Shown here in pieces: positions 27,101 through 41,300 of a stretch of 64,000 nt of DNA. The position numbers were made by a program, and so were the translations under genes. The stretch is from Trichoplax adhaerens (taxonomy: Eukaryota; Placozoa; Uniplacotomia; Trichoplacea; Trichoplacidae): the NCBI RefSeq assembly GCF_000150275.1, contig NW_002060952.1:270482-334481 (forward strand), read 5' to 3'. The notes beneath the pieces were generated by a model. That model saw only the letters and a list, made by a program, of their open reading frames with translations. It was not told where the DNA came from and ran no database searches. Every line of letters starts with the position of its first letter. Position 1 is the stretch's first letter.

Positions 27101-28483
27101 TTATACAGACGCTTACATGATGGACAATCAGTACTAACTTTAATCTTAATGACTAAGGTGATTGGTAGATATATTATGGATAAATAATCCTCTGCCTATC
27201 ACGATTGGTTACTTGCCTCATTTAAGAATAAAATTGGTTGATTCTAAATGATTAATTGTCTATGAGCCACTGCAATATCATCGTTAATTATTAGCAGCAA
27301 ACGGCAAGTATTGATCATGAAAATTTAGCGGTGGCTATGACTTTCACTTTTGGCTTTTTCTTATTCTTAAATTGATCACGATTTTCGTTCTATTAAATTT
27401 CTTTAACTTTTAGATTATTCATTTTCTTACGATAATCATAGAGTGCAGCTTCATCTGATCGTTTTCTTTCCTATTTCAGCATTTCCACTTTAAGTAGACT
27501 TTAGCATTGAATCAACATCAATGCAAAATAGCATTCTTAATTAGAAACTATCTATATGAGTTAATCGTTGTAATTGCGCAATTTATTCCTTTCTTTTGCT
27601 GCTCAGACCTTCCATTTTTATGTTAAAAAAGGCTACAAATACAATTTTTAATCTAATTCTTTCCTTCTATAGTCCTAACTTGAACAATATTCCCCGAAAA
27701 TCAATTAAAATTCTTGTATTTCTTACATTCCAATTGCTTCATACTTAGGTATCCATTTTAGATCGTTACGCGTTTAAACTGCAAAATAACCAATTTTGCA
27801 AAGGATACCACGCATTCCGGCTATTTTAAGCCAGCCATTTCTAAATCATAATTTTCCTTACTAAGTGCTTCTCAATACTGTACTATCTGTCATCATATTA
27901 GAATTATCCTGATTTTACGGCGGGTATATTCTGTACATATATATGTACATATACTTTTAAGAATTTGATTGTTTTAGTAACTTAGAAAGATATCCTTTTG
28001 TATGAGTCTTTCAACTTAATCATGTAAGTTATAGCTATCATTTTCCTATAAATCTATTTGATATATTACAGTTTATAGTATCATCTGTTATCATTGCAAT
28101 TTGATTCGACTAATTTATTTCCTTCTTTCGGTATTTTACAATTTTATAAGCTAACTATAAAATAATCTTTGCGGTGAATCCAAAATCAATTTTAAAATTA
28201 TTACTGTATAGACTTTCTCTATATTCTTTAACTTTCAAGTATTTATTTGTGTCTTTTTAATTGCTACTTCTTTTATTTTTCTCTCCTTTTCTCACGCTCA
28301 ACTAATCATTGAATTGATTATCAGTGGCGCTTATAAGAGTTGATCAATATGTTCCATATATGTCGATAGAGTAACAGTCAATAAGATAGAATTATTCGTC
28401 TTTGCAGATGATGCAGTCTCAGTTCATCGTATCGTTCAGTTAATATTTAGCCTTTGTCAAAGGTCATCGATATTGTTGCCTTC
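24200..28483. other. No supported gene; upstream region of the second GPCR
   Basis: AT-rich. A perfect 16-bp palindrome, GTACATATATATGTAC, lies at 27,933-27,948, about 540 bp upstream of the receptor start. No exon could be supported. Confidence 0.4.
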
Positions 28484-29608
28484 ATGGCTTTAAGTACCGC
28501 TAATTTTAATTATTCTTGCGACTTGCAAAGCAACGAAACAGTTCGATGTAGTGGGCAACTATGCAGTGCATTACTATCCATATTAATGATTTCACTAATT
28601 ATTATTACAGTTATTGGCAATGGATGTGTCATGTATGTTATTTATCATAAATCGGTTCTTCATACAGTCACTGGATTTATGATGTTCAACTTAGCTGTAA
28701 CTGATTTTATTGTTGGTATATTTAATATGCCATTTTCCTTAGCAGCTTTTGTAGCTAGTCAATGGGAATTTGGATTAGCTGTGTGTAAAATTGTAGCATT
28801 TATTCATACTCAAATGTCGACGGCATCAGTAGTATGGCTAGCTGCTATTAGTATCGATCGATGTTATGCCATCTGTCGACCATTAAAATATTATTCGGTC
28901 ATAACTACATCCAAAGTGAAAATATTCATCGCTTTAGGCTATCTTATTTCAATTGTAGTAGCATTGCCACCATTATTTGAATATAAATCATGGGGACGAT
29001 ATCGTTACCTTGGCAAGATGGCATTTTGTTGGGTGTCCGATTGTAAAGCAAGGCAATATTTGATATCATTAATGTCATTTTTATTGACTTCATTTTTGGT
29101 TATCGTTATATGTCATGCATTAATCTATCGGTCTGCTAAATCCAATTTTCGACGAATTCCACGACCTACTATGGCCGATCATAACGATCAAATAAGTAAT
29201 TCAACAACATCGCGTACATTAATGCCATGGTTATCGAACTTTACACAAGTACAGCATAATGCAACGGTTAGTAAGCGCTTAGAAATAGCTGATAAAGATA
29301 AAATTAATAAGACAACTCTGATAATTGTGGGGACATTTTTCATTTGTTGGGCACCTCGTACTATTATTGGTATCCTACAATTGCTTACAACTCAATTAGA
29401 TAACTATGGTATGATAGAACTGCTATTTTTATGGTTATCTATGATTAATTCAACGTTAAATCCTATTATTTATGGTTTCCATAATAAGGTTTTTCGACAA
29501 GAATTTCGACGTGCATTTAGTTGTCGTCCTCATCGTATTCGACCTATCGTTTTACCGACTTCTAATAGGCCATCGATGCAATCATTTCATAGAAATACAT
29601 CAAATTAA
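28484..29608 (+). CDS. Class A (rhodopsin-like) G-protein-coupled receptor, intronless
   Basis: The encoded protein has 374 residues. The frame is open ten codons further upstream, but only from a TTG, so the ATG at 28,484 is taken as the start. Landmarks are G45-N46 (TM1), D74 (TM2), C101 (TM3) with C182 in loop 2, a D125-R126-C127 version of the DRY switch, CWAP 288-291 (TM6) and NPIIY 326-330 (TM7). The TM4 tryptophan is replaced, apparently by Y153. Position 3.32 is H108, not aspartate, arguing against a classical amine receptor, and TM7 lacks an opsin lysine. Loop 3 is long (about residues 222-275) with basic and Ser/Thr-rich stretches. It shares GRY.YL and CW.S around loop 2 with the receptor 15 kb upstream, so the two are paralogs. 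Ligand unknown. Confidence 0.95.
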   Translation: MALSTANFNYSCDLQSNETVRCSGQLCSALLSILMISLIIITVIGNGCVMYVIYHKSVLHTVTGFMMFNLAVTDFIVGIFNMPFSLAAFVASQWEFGLAVCKIVAFIHTQMSTASVVWLAAISIDRCYAICRPLKYYSVITTSKVKIFIALGYLISIVVALPPLFEYKSWGRYRYLGKMAFCWVSDCKARQYLISLMSFLLTSFLVIVICHALIYRSAKSNFRRIPRPTMADHNDQISNSTTSRTLMPWLSNFTQVQHNATVSKRLEIADKDKINKTTLIIVGTFFICWAPRTIIGILQLLTTQLDNYGMIELLFLWLSMINSTLNPIIYGFHNKVFRQEFRRAFSCRPHRIRPIVLPTSNRPSMQSFHRNTSN

Positions 29609-29783
29609 ATTAGTAAAAATGTTGAAACATCATTTTTTCTCCAATTTATAACTTGAAAATGGTTGATGGTTCTATTGTAATTAGGCTGTTATTGAATACA
29701 GCTAATCGTAAGATTGAGCAATAATATTTTTCTTTCTACTGATTATAAACACCTATAGAATAATGTAGAAATGAAAGCTGCAA

Positions 29784-29789
29784 AATAAA
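29784..29789 (+). terminator. Candidate polyadenylation signal of the second GPCR
   Basis: A canonical AATAAA lies 176 bases after the receptor stop codon. It is the first such hexamer downstream. Confidence 0.5.
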
Positions 29790-30289
29790 GTAATAGAATA
29801 TTAATGTATGTCTTTCTATTTTTTGTTCAATATAATAACAGTATATTGGCTTAAATTATCCTTTAGCTGTTGGTTATTGAACTAGTATCCAACAAATAGA
29901 TCACAAGTCAACTTGGATGGAGATAATACCATTAGTCCAAAGGCTAATAATGGTTTGTCTTTTGTATAGGCGATTCTTTTCCTATACATTATTCGATTCC
30001 AAGTGGAAAGAATAAATATAACTTTTATTTTAGAGTTTACAAGAGAGTATTTGCCAACAAAAGAGTAGAAAGAGCATTCATGGTACTATTATAATTAATC
30101 ATAGAATAGTAATTCTATCTTCTTGCGTGATAATATTATTACAGTACTTATTTCTTGAAACTATGATAAAAGCCTGACTAAAATAGATTACTGATGCCTA
30201 TGACTTGTGCAAAAGTATTATCCTTCAAAAAATGTTGGCGCTACTAGTCTCGTCTTTTAAGAAATTTTAAATTCCTTAGTTAAATTCAT

Positions 30290-30830
30290 TCTGAGAAATA
30301 ATAAAGTAGAATACCCTATCTAGAAATGGCATGATAGAATATCCTCTAAAATAGATTTAAGAAGCCTACAACTAAGGGCTAATTCTTATACCTCTCTAAA
30401 TAGAATGATATCGAGAAATATTATTGGGTTCCTATCACACTATCGGTAACATGGTAAAATCCTATCTAAAATTAGCTTTAGAGGCGACTAATAAGGCTCA
30501 GTTATTAGTTTAGTACAAGCATCATGACTTCGAGAAATATTATCATGCTATTAATAAGTTTTTGGTAGCATGATGGAATCTTATCTGTAATAGATTTTCA
30601 AGGTAAACTGCAAAGCCAGAACATTGTTCTAAGGATAAGTAGAATAAGTGGCATGACCAGAAGAAAGCTAATCTTATTCCTTCTATAACTGTAGCATGAT
30701 TTATCGATGGCACGATAAAATTTCAACTAGCCATGTGTAAAGTTCATTTTGTAATCTAGTAACAAAGATTTAGGAAATATTATCTTAGAATATGAGTAAT
30801 AATACTTTCTATCGAGATGCACGATCATGT
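30290..30830. repeat. Degenerate tandem array, roughly 115-130-bp unit
   Basis: Blocks of the form GCATGATA.AATC.TATCT.AAATAGATTT..AAG and GAGAAATATTAT recur four or more times, for example near 30,330, 30,450, 30,570 and 30,705. The copies are strongly diverged. Confidence 0.5.
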
Positions 30831-33800
30831 TTCTATTGATATACCATATATTCCAGCGATAATAGAAATAATTTTATAGTTACTCAGGTATTGCAAACTT
30901 TAAACCAACAAAAATAATATGTCATAGATTTATTTTAATACTTGTTTGTGATAGCATGCGTAATTATGGATGAGAAATAAGCATAAAGTACAGCAGAAGA
31001 GACAATACATGTCAGTAGCTGTCAATAGTTTTCATTTCTTTCCCATGTCATTATCTTTTCCTTCTAAACTTTTTATTCTACGTGACTACATATGCGAAAG
31101 TGTTATAGCTAAGTAATATGAGCTACATTTATAAGAGGCTCTATTTAAATAGACCGGATGCAATTTTCAAGTGAATGGCAAATGAAATCTTCATAGTTTG
31201 ATCAATACCATTTGATCATTGGAAATTGTGTCACGAGACTGAAAGTAAGCATAAATTCTCGTCGGCATTTTTACTTATTTTCGTGATTTTAATTCAAACT
31301 TTTTTAAAATTTCACTTTTTTTACGATCTAAAATACGGTGATATGAAAACTCAAGAGTAAGACGCTTCTAAAATTCTCTTCTGAAGATTTTAGGCTTTTA
31401 TTAGTCATTTTCTACTTCAGTTTTACTTGGTTTCTGGATCGGCTGATTGGAATATTTCTAATGTAGATGTAAACAAACTTGCAATTAGATCTATCTGACA
31501 GCAAAGAAATAATAACAATTAAGCAAGATGGTTATTCCGGTATATTGTAAGCTAGAATAGAATATTCCAATCAACATTATATGTCGTGCATATTGAAGAC
31601 AAGAGGCTGAATTTTAAATCCAATAATAGCTTTAAAATATTTATATTATATTATAAAGTTGGATTGAAAGCACGGGAAGATACATAGGAGTTACTTCTAT
31701 AGTAATAGAACGAAACTTTAATTAGCGAATTGGATTTTGAACAGAAATTAGAGTTAGATCTTAGTTCGCTGTTAAAGTAGATATAGCATAATAAGCTGAA
31801 CCTTCTGTTGAAGTGCATATATACTCTTACATGGTAATAGAAAAATACTGATATAATTCAATTTAGGATCTCTTTGTACCTTCATTCTTTTTCAAAGCTA
31901 TTGGAAGATAGAAAGAATTTGTATCCCAACCTACTAAATGACATGATTACTTCCTACCGATATTGAAGGAAATTGAATAATATCGCTTACAATGATAACT
32001 TTACCCTGATCTGGCGAGAAGTTCAATAAGATATTTATGTATTAGGTAGAACAGTAAAAAAAAATTTATTTATTAATCGACTTTATCCATTTTTAATGAA
32101 GGTCATATTACCCTCTCTTACATATAAATCTAGATCGTGACTAGATTTACATATTTGCTAATAGCCAAAAGTAATTTTTATCAAGTATAAAATATTCGGA
32201 ATATCCTTCCAAGTCTTCACTTGATAATTTATATATTGATATAGATTGAGAAAGAAATAATTTACGAGCTCTACACGCGCATTCATACCTAATGTAATTT
32301 AAACTATTTGCAATCAATCAGCCAGAAATTGTATAATTGTAAATAAATGAAGAAGAGCATATACCTTGGGTAGCCGCAATGCGAATAATCGAAATTATAT
32401 TATTACTTAATCATCAATATAAACTATCCAATATTGAATTCCTATAATTATTTTCTTTCATTTACTTTATCATATTCCATATTAGTTATTAGCATTGCTT
32501 AATCATCAGAATTGAATTTCTTCGAAAAGGATTATGCTAATTTAGTTCCTAATTTCAATTTATGTTTTGCCTTAGTTGCATAACCAATATTAATATTCAC
32601 AGTAATTTTTCTTTACGGTGCAAGATTATCTAGTTGATACGATTCTTTTAACTGTTGATTGAGACAGGAAATATGGATAACTTAAGACAGAAATGTGGTC
32701 GAAATCAGTAGTATCTAGACTGCGTAGAGATTTCTAGTCTACAATCGCAAAAAAAACATAAGATTTCTATAGAAACGTTGGGAGTTCATAATTTAACTGA
32801 GTTCCTATTAGATGATGATTGTATTTAAATCATCTTACACTATATATTTTTATGTAATATCTCCATTTGTCAGCATTGGCCAAGCCTAATTAAATTTTCA
32901 TTTTTAATGATAATAAAGATACGATAGGTTATGACTAGAAGGTGGTGAAGGAGGCAAAATTAGTTTCGAATCTCTTACATTTGTCTTTAGTAGTGTAAAG
33001 GACTCACATGAATAATATATGAATAAGATAATAATTGTCAATACATCCTCTTATTCTCTTCTTATTAATTATATTTTATCCAATAAATCATAGGAATAGA
33101 AATATATATTACTTTATAGAACATTTATTTTGCAATCGGTAATGACGGCAATAAATCATAGGTTCAGGATCAGCTAATACATAGAATATTGATGAATTAT
33201 TTTGAGTCAAATCCGACCACATATGATAACTTTCCTATTTAACCCAGAAAGAAATAATGTCATTTACTAGTAGCTACGATAGTTGTGAAATATTTTAGAT
33301 ATAATGATATGAATTACCGCTGATATTCAAATTCCTTATTTAAAGCTGGTCTGTCAGCCATATAATTATTTTATTTACCGATTAATGTTTAATTTTGTAT
33401 GTGTATTATTACAACATCGCGAAACTTCAGAAAATAAATAAGCAACAGGAAATTTCGCTATCAACTGCTTTTTGCCCTTTTAAGATAGCATATTATAGCT
33501 TATAAATAAACCAAATTGTGGCTACGATCATCAAAGTGTTGAGAAATTATAATCATGAATAGTAGACTAGTAAATTTCAATACCAGAGTAACGCTATTTT
33601 ATAAATTTGATAGTTTTCCCAGGATTACTTTAAGGCAACTAAACTTTATTCCAGATATTTGGGTTACTTTTTACTGAAAATCAGCTGCTCTACCCTGCTG
33701 TACATTTCATCAACGATTAGTATGGTGCACTGAGTATTTAGATAATAAATAAATTAATCAAAAGCGCTATATAATATTCTATCTCACTTATGCTATGATG

Positions 33801-33879
33801 AATTCCAAAAGGTTAAAATGTTGGAGATGCTAATCTCCGTAATAGTTTCCTAATCATATTCAATAAGTAGCCTAAATCA
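30831..33879. other. No supported gene
   Basis: AT-rich sequence with no recognisable coding signal on either strand. Confidence 0.45.
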
Positions 33880-35760
33880 TAATACAATGATATGTTTTCT
33901 ATCTAAAGCTCATCACCGATAACTAACAAAATAATTAATTTAAATAATGTAGTAGCATCTATCTTCAATTTTATATTGCGTCAACGTCGTAATAATTTAT
34001 TATAGGCGAAAGTGCAGGCGGTTTAATCTCCGATATGGATTTCCTATCTCATTATGTAGGTTATTACATGTGAGCTATATGAGGGATAATCAATCGAAAT
34101 AGTAGAGGTATAATTGACCTTAATCTTATCCTAAATNTCAAGTTTGCGTTCATGATGACTAATATGTTCAATAACATTGAAAATATTGAATCACTTTCTT
34201 TTCCATGAAGATATTATATTTAGGGCTATACCGATATTTATTTTGACAACTAACAAGAAATTATGATAAAGAAAAATAAACAGCATCGTATCCTATTTTC
34301 ATATAATGTATTTAAAAATTTTGATAATTTACCAAGATGGGAGGTATTCTATTGTCACTAGCCAATGATTAATTGAAAGTTTAATAGCAAGCTATCTTAA
34401 ATTTTATATTATCTCTGAGCTAGAATGAATTGCCATAGATAGAGGTGTGGTTAATAGTCCAGTAGTGATTTTCTATCACTTAATACGGTATTCTATAAAT
34501 TATATTCAGTATAAATTAGCGGTAGCTAACAATTACTTAACGAAAGGGAAGAGCTTTCTATCTTAATTTATATCGTATTTAAATTGTCAGTGACTGAAGA
34601 TAAAGGTCCAGATGATTTTAATCTTGCCACGATTTTTTAATTTGCCTTTATTATGTACCACGGTATATATTTTACTAATATTAAGCTAATCAGACCTGAA
34701 ATTTATTACTAGTAGCTAACAAGCAGTTACTCATAAAGCGAATGAGATCTTACTATAACTTTATACCATCCTTGGGCTTTGATGCAGCATAAATTTCAAT
34801 TACGTCAAGCCTATTATATCCAATATTTACTACCGATAATTAGCATGTACTAATACTTAATTAAAAGCATGATATGGCCTTGCTCTAGTTATCATAATAG
34901 ATGAAGAAATCGAATACATAATAGATATCCTTGGAATTCTGTAGATTCATTAAATCAGATTAAGTTATATTCAGCATTACCTAACTAATGAGTAAATTAA
35001 TTACAAATATATAATAACATCTTATTTAGTTTTAAATTATGTTAGGATCATGATTACTAAGAATGGGTGGTGGTCCAGGTAATCTTAATTTCATCATAGT
35101 TTTTCTAATTAAATAATCATAGAGTGACATACCTTGTTAATACAGATGATCATCATCATATCTAACATATTTTACAGGCTATATTCCAATATTGATTACA
35201 CAATAAGTAAGTAAATTAAACAAATGAAACGAGATTTTACTTCAATGCATAAATTGCATTAGGCTTATGGCGATAAATCAAAATTGATGAAGATATAGGC
35301 AAACTAAATCTTCTGAATTTTAATAATTGATATTGGTGAAATAATACATAGGCGTATTTCATTAATTTGGAATCGTCTAGTTTCAGTTTTGATTAATTAA
35401 TAAATAGATTAATTGAAAATGTAATCAGTACCTTATTTTAATTTTATATTGAATCGTGGCGAAATAGAATAAGTGAAAAACGCAGGCAATCTTAATCTCG
35501 CTATAATTTTTCTAATTAATATTTATGGAGTGACCGATGACTCATTAATATTGACAGCATTGTATCCATCAATTTAGCTTATGAGTTTAACAATTAATTA
35601 AATGATGTACTAGCGTCTTAGTTTGATCTTTTAGATTTCTTAAAGTCACGATGAATCAGAATAAACAGAAATGTATGTAATTTTTAACTTCGCCATAATT
35701 ATTTAGTTTATGTTTATCAACTTCAGATCATAGTTAAAATTTCAACATAGCTCTATTTAA
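33880..35760. repeat. Long degenerate tandem array
   Basis: The landmark GCAGG..ATCTTAATCTCG.TATAATTTTTCTAATTA and its variants recur near 34,012, 34,104, 34,604, 35,070, 35,485 and 35,670. They are followed by a block like ATAGAGTGAC.TA.CT..TTAATA..GA and a block like ACTAA...TTAATTAAA. Spacing is irregular, about 200 bp or multiples. The window's single ambiguous base (N, 34,137) falls here. Confidence 0.5.
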
Positions 35761-38230
35761 AGTAAAATATTTCATTGATGAATTAGCTATAGCAACCACA
35801 TAACAACTAATAATAACTATTATTATTTTGAAGACTAATTCTACAATCAATTGATTTCAATAATAACTCAAGCTATAAGATATTAATCTTACGAGACCGT
35901 AACATCTGTCAACGTTGGATAATACACCTATAATAGATTACTCGTATGATGAAGATAAACTAATAAATTGCCAATCACGTATTCACATTTTATTATCTCC
36001 GCTAATTTCGTCAAAATGCAAGAATTAGCTTTAGCCTTAATCCAACTTATAAATTGCAATATTATTTTTCCTTAAGTAGTTATCTTTTTGTCATAACAAA
36101 TACATCTCGATATATATTAATAAAAAAGTTTTACCTAATAAGCTATTAAAAAGTGTGAAAATGGATCTCATGCTAATACTAATCGGCATAAATTAATTTA
36201 GGTTGTGAATAATGTAATAAATATCAACTAAGATATCTTTTTGTTTTGCATTTCAATTTGCTTTGATGCCCGCATACATAAGAATCGTGTACCTAACGAA
36301 TAGAACTTAAATTAGAATGAACTGGAAGATTATGTACTGACAACTGGTGACTATGTTACAACAATTGTAGCCAATACTACATAGCTGTATTAATCTACAA
36401 TTTTTGTCTTAGTTCTCCTTAACCTTAGCATTATTTTAGTACAAATGTAGTTTTACATATTGTAATAGGCTACAACTAACGTCAACCTGACTAGATTTTT
36501 AATTACCATTTCTATGACTCTTGCAGTAGTAATTTAGTAAATTATACTTTTACAAAATTTAAATCTTAACGTATCAAAAAATATCCGTGTATTTCTACCT
36601 ATGAAGTTGAGCATTAGCGAAGATACATTCATTAATTCTGTCTTAATTACTTTACAGACAGTAATATCGATACTAGCAATTTACACCTTCCAGAAATTAA
36701 TTTTTCCTCAGCAATAAACGGATTTACGTTAAAGTGCTTTATTTGACTCCAAATCGAAGAAAAATTTTAAGATTTCCTCTATTTAGGGAATACTTTTGTC
36801 TATTTTGACATTATAGCCTATTATCACAACACCTACAATTATCACGATAAATATATACAGGATAATGACTCTAACTTTGGCAATTTTTATCATGATTTTG
36901 AACCCTAATGAATGAAGTGCTTATTGCTAAAAGGTGGATGATATGATATTTAGATAGAAATTAACCAAATTGACTATAATATATATAATATATATACAAG
37001 AATACTATTAGTATAACACTATTAGTATGTCAATTCCAAAGCAGGTTTTTATCTCGAGTAGGATAAGCAAAGCTAAATAATTCCAGTAGAACTGAATATT
37101 TGGGATTCGTTAACTTTCTGGAAAATAATATCATAACGGCCATAAATGCTATATAGCACAAAATTTTTCAATTATTTATATCTTCCAATACGCATTATGT
37201 ACACGTATCATCGGATATGTTTAAATAGGAGCCACCTTACAACAAAGAAGCGCGCCTGCATATAAACATCGAAAATATTGTTAGTGTTATGAAATTACAG
37301 CTTGCTCTTAAGTGAATAATTTATACTCGCATTTACCACTTCACAAATCCAAGTATTGATCTTTTTTATTATTATATTCGTACTGAATATGGCAATCGGG
37401 AAGAACGTATGTACACATGTAGGAATATAACAAGAGGAATGTTCACATTTGTAGCTTAATGCTAACATTCAAAATCTCAGATTTGACACATTTGGCAAAT
37501 ATTGAATCCGGTTCGATTTTGCTTATTGCAGTGAAATTACCCTCAAGTCATAGTTAAATGACTATAATAATTTTTGAAGTACACCTATTTAACCACAATG
37601 TAGGCTTGTACTGAAGCTTAATTTAAAATGTTATTTCCTAGCCGAAAATTGACAAATTTCTAAATTTTAACATAGTAAAGCGTTCATTAATTAAAAGAAG
37701 CACTAAAAAAGCTATAAAAATTGATATTGATAACGCTTATTTATGCTAAATGCGCTATAATGCGCTATCTTACTAGCATCAAATTTATAATTAATTCATT
37801 TACGAATACATCATAACATAAAATTCTACACTATTAAAATTAAACTAACATAAATGTGTTCATTTAGTTTAAGAGTTGCGACCAATTAATGACGGAAGTA
37901 GTGCTAGAATTTTGTATTAGCATTACATAAAAATAATTAAAATGCTAATTAAATAGTAAAAACTACTAATTTGTTTATAGAATATGTAACATGCGTAGAG
38001 TAATGTTGTCACTACTAGTATAGGATACAAGAATACCTGAGCGTATCAAACAGTTGATAATTCTGAAACTTACGGATAAAATAACCACAAAAACTAGCAA
38101 TATTGAATATTCGACCAGGCTGTAATAATTAATTGAAAGAGCATGCAAACTACTAGCATGCGCGTATAATAGGCAAAGAGGCTATTGATTTAACAATTAC
38201 AGATATATTCAATATCATAAATTACTAAAA
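35761..38230. other. No supported gene
   Basis: AT-rich sequence downstream of the ABC transporter gene. An AT dinucleotide-rich run lies at about 36,974-36,997. I see no exon signal. Confidence 0.45.
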
Positions 38231-38236
38231 TTTATT
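38231..38236 (-). terminator. Candidate polyadenylation signal of the ABC transporter gene
   Basis: AATAAA on the minus strand, about 130 bases after the stop codon at 38,367. Confidence 0.5.
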
Positions 38237-38366
38237 AGATGGAACACTTTGAAAGATGGTTTCCGTGCAGTGATGCTCAAAATAGACCATATCAATAGCC
38301 ATAGCTAACCTTTATCATTTCCTATAACATTCACTTGACCAAACAGTTTTAGAACATCGCATTCAT

Positions 38367-41300
38367 CTAAGCAGTGTTCTCGCTTGGATTGGTTGTTGCC
38401 CCGGCAGTTAATTGACGTAGCACTAATTTTTTATAAACACCACCTTGTTCTATTAATTGATCATGGGTTCCTTCTTCAACAATTCTGCCTTTGTCTATAA
38501 CTAAAACCTATATACGTACATCAATACAAATATTTAGGATTGGATGAATAACTTAATACGCAGTTTTTAAATCAAAACCTATAAATAAAATATTAATGGC
38601 TATTGCAAAAAATATGGAGTAGGCATGCTGTCAAGTACTAATGAGATAAAGATGTGGTATTCAGTATCTTGCGATTGTGTCCACGTAAAAGTTAAAAATA
38701 ACATTATTTCAACTACAAAAGGTTGAAAATTACTTTCAATACGCGGTGAACTAAATATAAACTTTAGATCAGATACCTTTGAAGCACTTCGAACAGTAGA
38801 CAAGCGGTGAGCAATGACCAAGACGGTTCTTCCATTCATAGCTCGATCAATAGCTTCTTGCACAAGATACTCGCTTTCAGCGTCAAGCGCGCTTGTGGCC
38901 TATCGTAGAATAGGTTCAAGCATAGTATTAATTTAATCGGAGTTCAAACGTAGCATTTACCATAAATTATTAATATGAAGGAGTGAAACTAAGTTAAACA
39001 CCTCATCCAGAAGTAACAAAGAAGGATTCTTAATTAATGCTCTAGCGATAGCAACTCTCTGCTTCTGACCACCAGATAATCGAACTCCCCGTTCACCAAC
39101 AAGTGTATCATAACCTTCCTAAAATATTAACACAAATTTATAATAATGTTGGGTGAATCTTCAGTAAGCAATACTTGACCATAGGCGCTATAACATTTAC
39201 AAAATTTCTTTCATTTCCTTATGCTTACGCTAAAAGATGTGATAAAGTCGTGGGCGTTTGCCTGCTTCGCAGCTTCTTCGATCTATAAATAAGAAATTTA
39301 AATTATTATCATTACAATAATAAAGGACATAAAACATTGCACAATCTGTGATACCTCGGATCGAGTTGCATCGCATCCGTACTGAATGTTATCATAAATC
39401 GAACAAGCAAATAAAATTGGTTCTTGGCTAACTAAACCGATATTATCTCGGAGCCAAACTGCATCGACATTTCTTAGATCATCATCGCCTAGAATTATAT
39501 TTGAACAGTTTACATAAGTAGGTTACGTTTCGCACTCAGTATTCTGGGCATTAAGATATAGCTTCATCTGATTTCTATCAGATACCATTTATAGAATACG
39601 ATATATCAATGTACCTAAAGCAATAGACCCAGTATTCGGATGATAGAACTGCTCGATGAGATTAACCGTGGTGGATTTACCGCCACCTGAAGGTCCCACA
39701 AGTGCAACCATCTCACCAGGTTTAATTTTAAAGTTAATGTCCTAAAATCATTCCGTGAATTAAAGTACATTTCTACCGTATTAGATCGTATTTGTTGATT
39801 TATTATCATTTATAGAAATTATTGCATAATCCCATACAGCAATAGTACGCTATATTAGACTTGAAATGAAATAATGTACCTTGAGTACTTCCGTATCAGA
39901 TCTAGCTGGATACTTGAAAGACACTTCTTTAAATTCCAATACTTTAAAAACCAATCAATTCAATTATTCTTCTACTAAGCATAAAACGACAAATGACATT
40001 ACGTAGCGAAATGTTACAAGTTTTATTACCTCCCTGAAACTTTTGTGGTTTCAAGCCACCTTCTAACTTAAGTTCAGGATCACGATCCATCAGTTCAAAC
40101 ATTCTTACCGATGCACCAACGGCCTTTGTGTAAAGGTTTTGCGAGTATCATCAAAAAATAATACGTTATTTAAAATAGATCGATTATGACTAGTTTTATT
40201 AATATATTGTCTGGCCATAGAACTATCGAAAAATTGTTTTAGGTTATTGACAACTAAAAGCATCCGATTGAGGGAAATTATATCGCGAATATCTAAATTA
40301 GTCGATATCTCAATTTATTTACTATATTTAGATGTTAAGCCTTTAGAATAAGTTTAAAATAAATCAAGTTGTAAGAAATTAAGCGAACCTGCATAAAGTC
40401 ACCATATAACGATGTAATAAAGGCAAAAGCCATGGCTACATTTAAAGCGTATAGCATAAAAGCTATTCGAAATTAAATCAATCTTTTAATACGTTGCCAA
40501 ATTCATAGGCTTAGCAAATGACTATTAATAGGGATTTATGACTATAATATTTGCTCACAGGTTAATAGACCAGCAGTTAAATGACCCTCTAAAACTTGCT
40601 TTGCTCCAAACCATAGCACCAAGACGATTGCACCCTATTGAAAAGTTGGTACATTTGCAATGGATAGAGAATCAATACTTTTAAATACGAAATGGTCAGA
40701 TGAAGTTAAAATCAAGGTATTACCTGAGCAAATATCCCCATGTATCCATTAAATAAGCCTATGCATATCGTAAGATAAAAAATTTATGAAGTTACCTAAG
40801 ATTATAGTCTAATAATTTCGTGAATATTTTTTGTTTGACCCACCAGTATATAAAGCTAACTTTCGGCCGATGTTATAACTATTTTCAATCATTTCTCCGT
40901 AATGGTTCATTGTCTTTTTTTCACCGTTAAATGACCGTACGGTCCTAATATTACCGATAGTTTCCTCAGCCACATTTGAGGCATTTGCTAATTCATCTTG
41001 AAATTTCTTTCGCAAATCTCTTAGTTTTCTTCCTGTAATCGAATTGATAAATGTATCATTTAACCAAAAAGAAGCCCCAAGTGGAGCAATAAGGTATTGA
41101 TACAATTTTTATTATTTAGTAATGAGGAGAATTCAATATACTGTATAAATTTAAATAATATTTTATGGCTGAGTTGCTTAATTCATAAGTACCATAAAGG
41201 ACTGCCATGATAGCAATAATCGGCACAACAGCCAGTAGTACACCAGTAACAGATGGGCTTAGAATAAACATGACAATCAATGAACCAATAATTTGCAATA

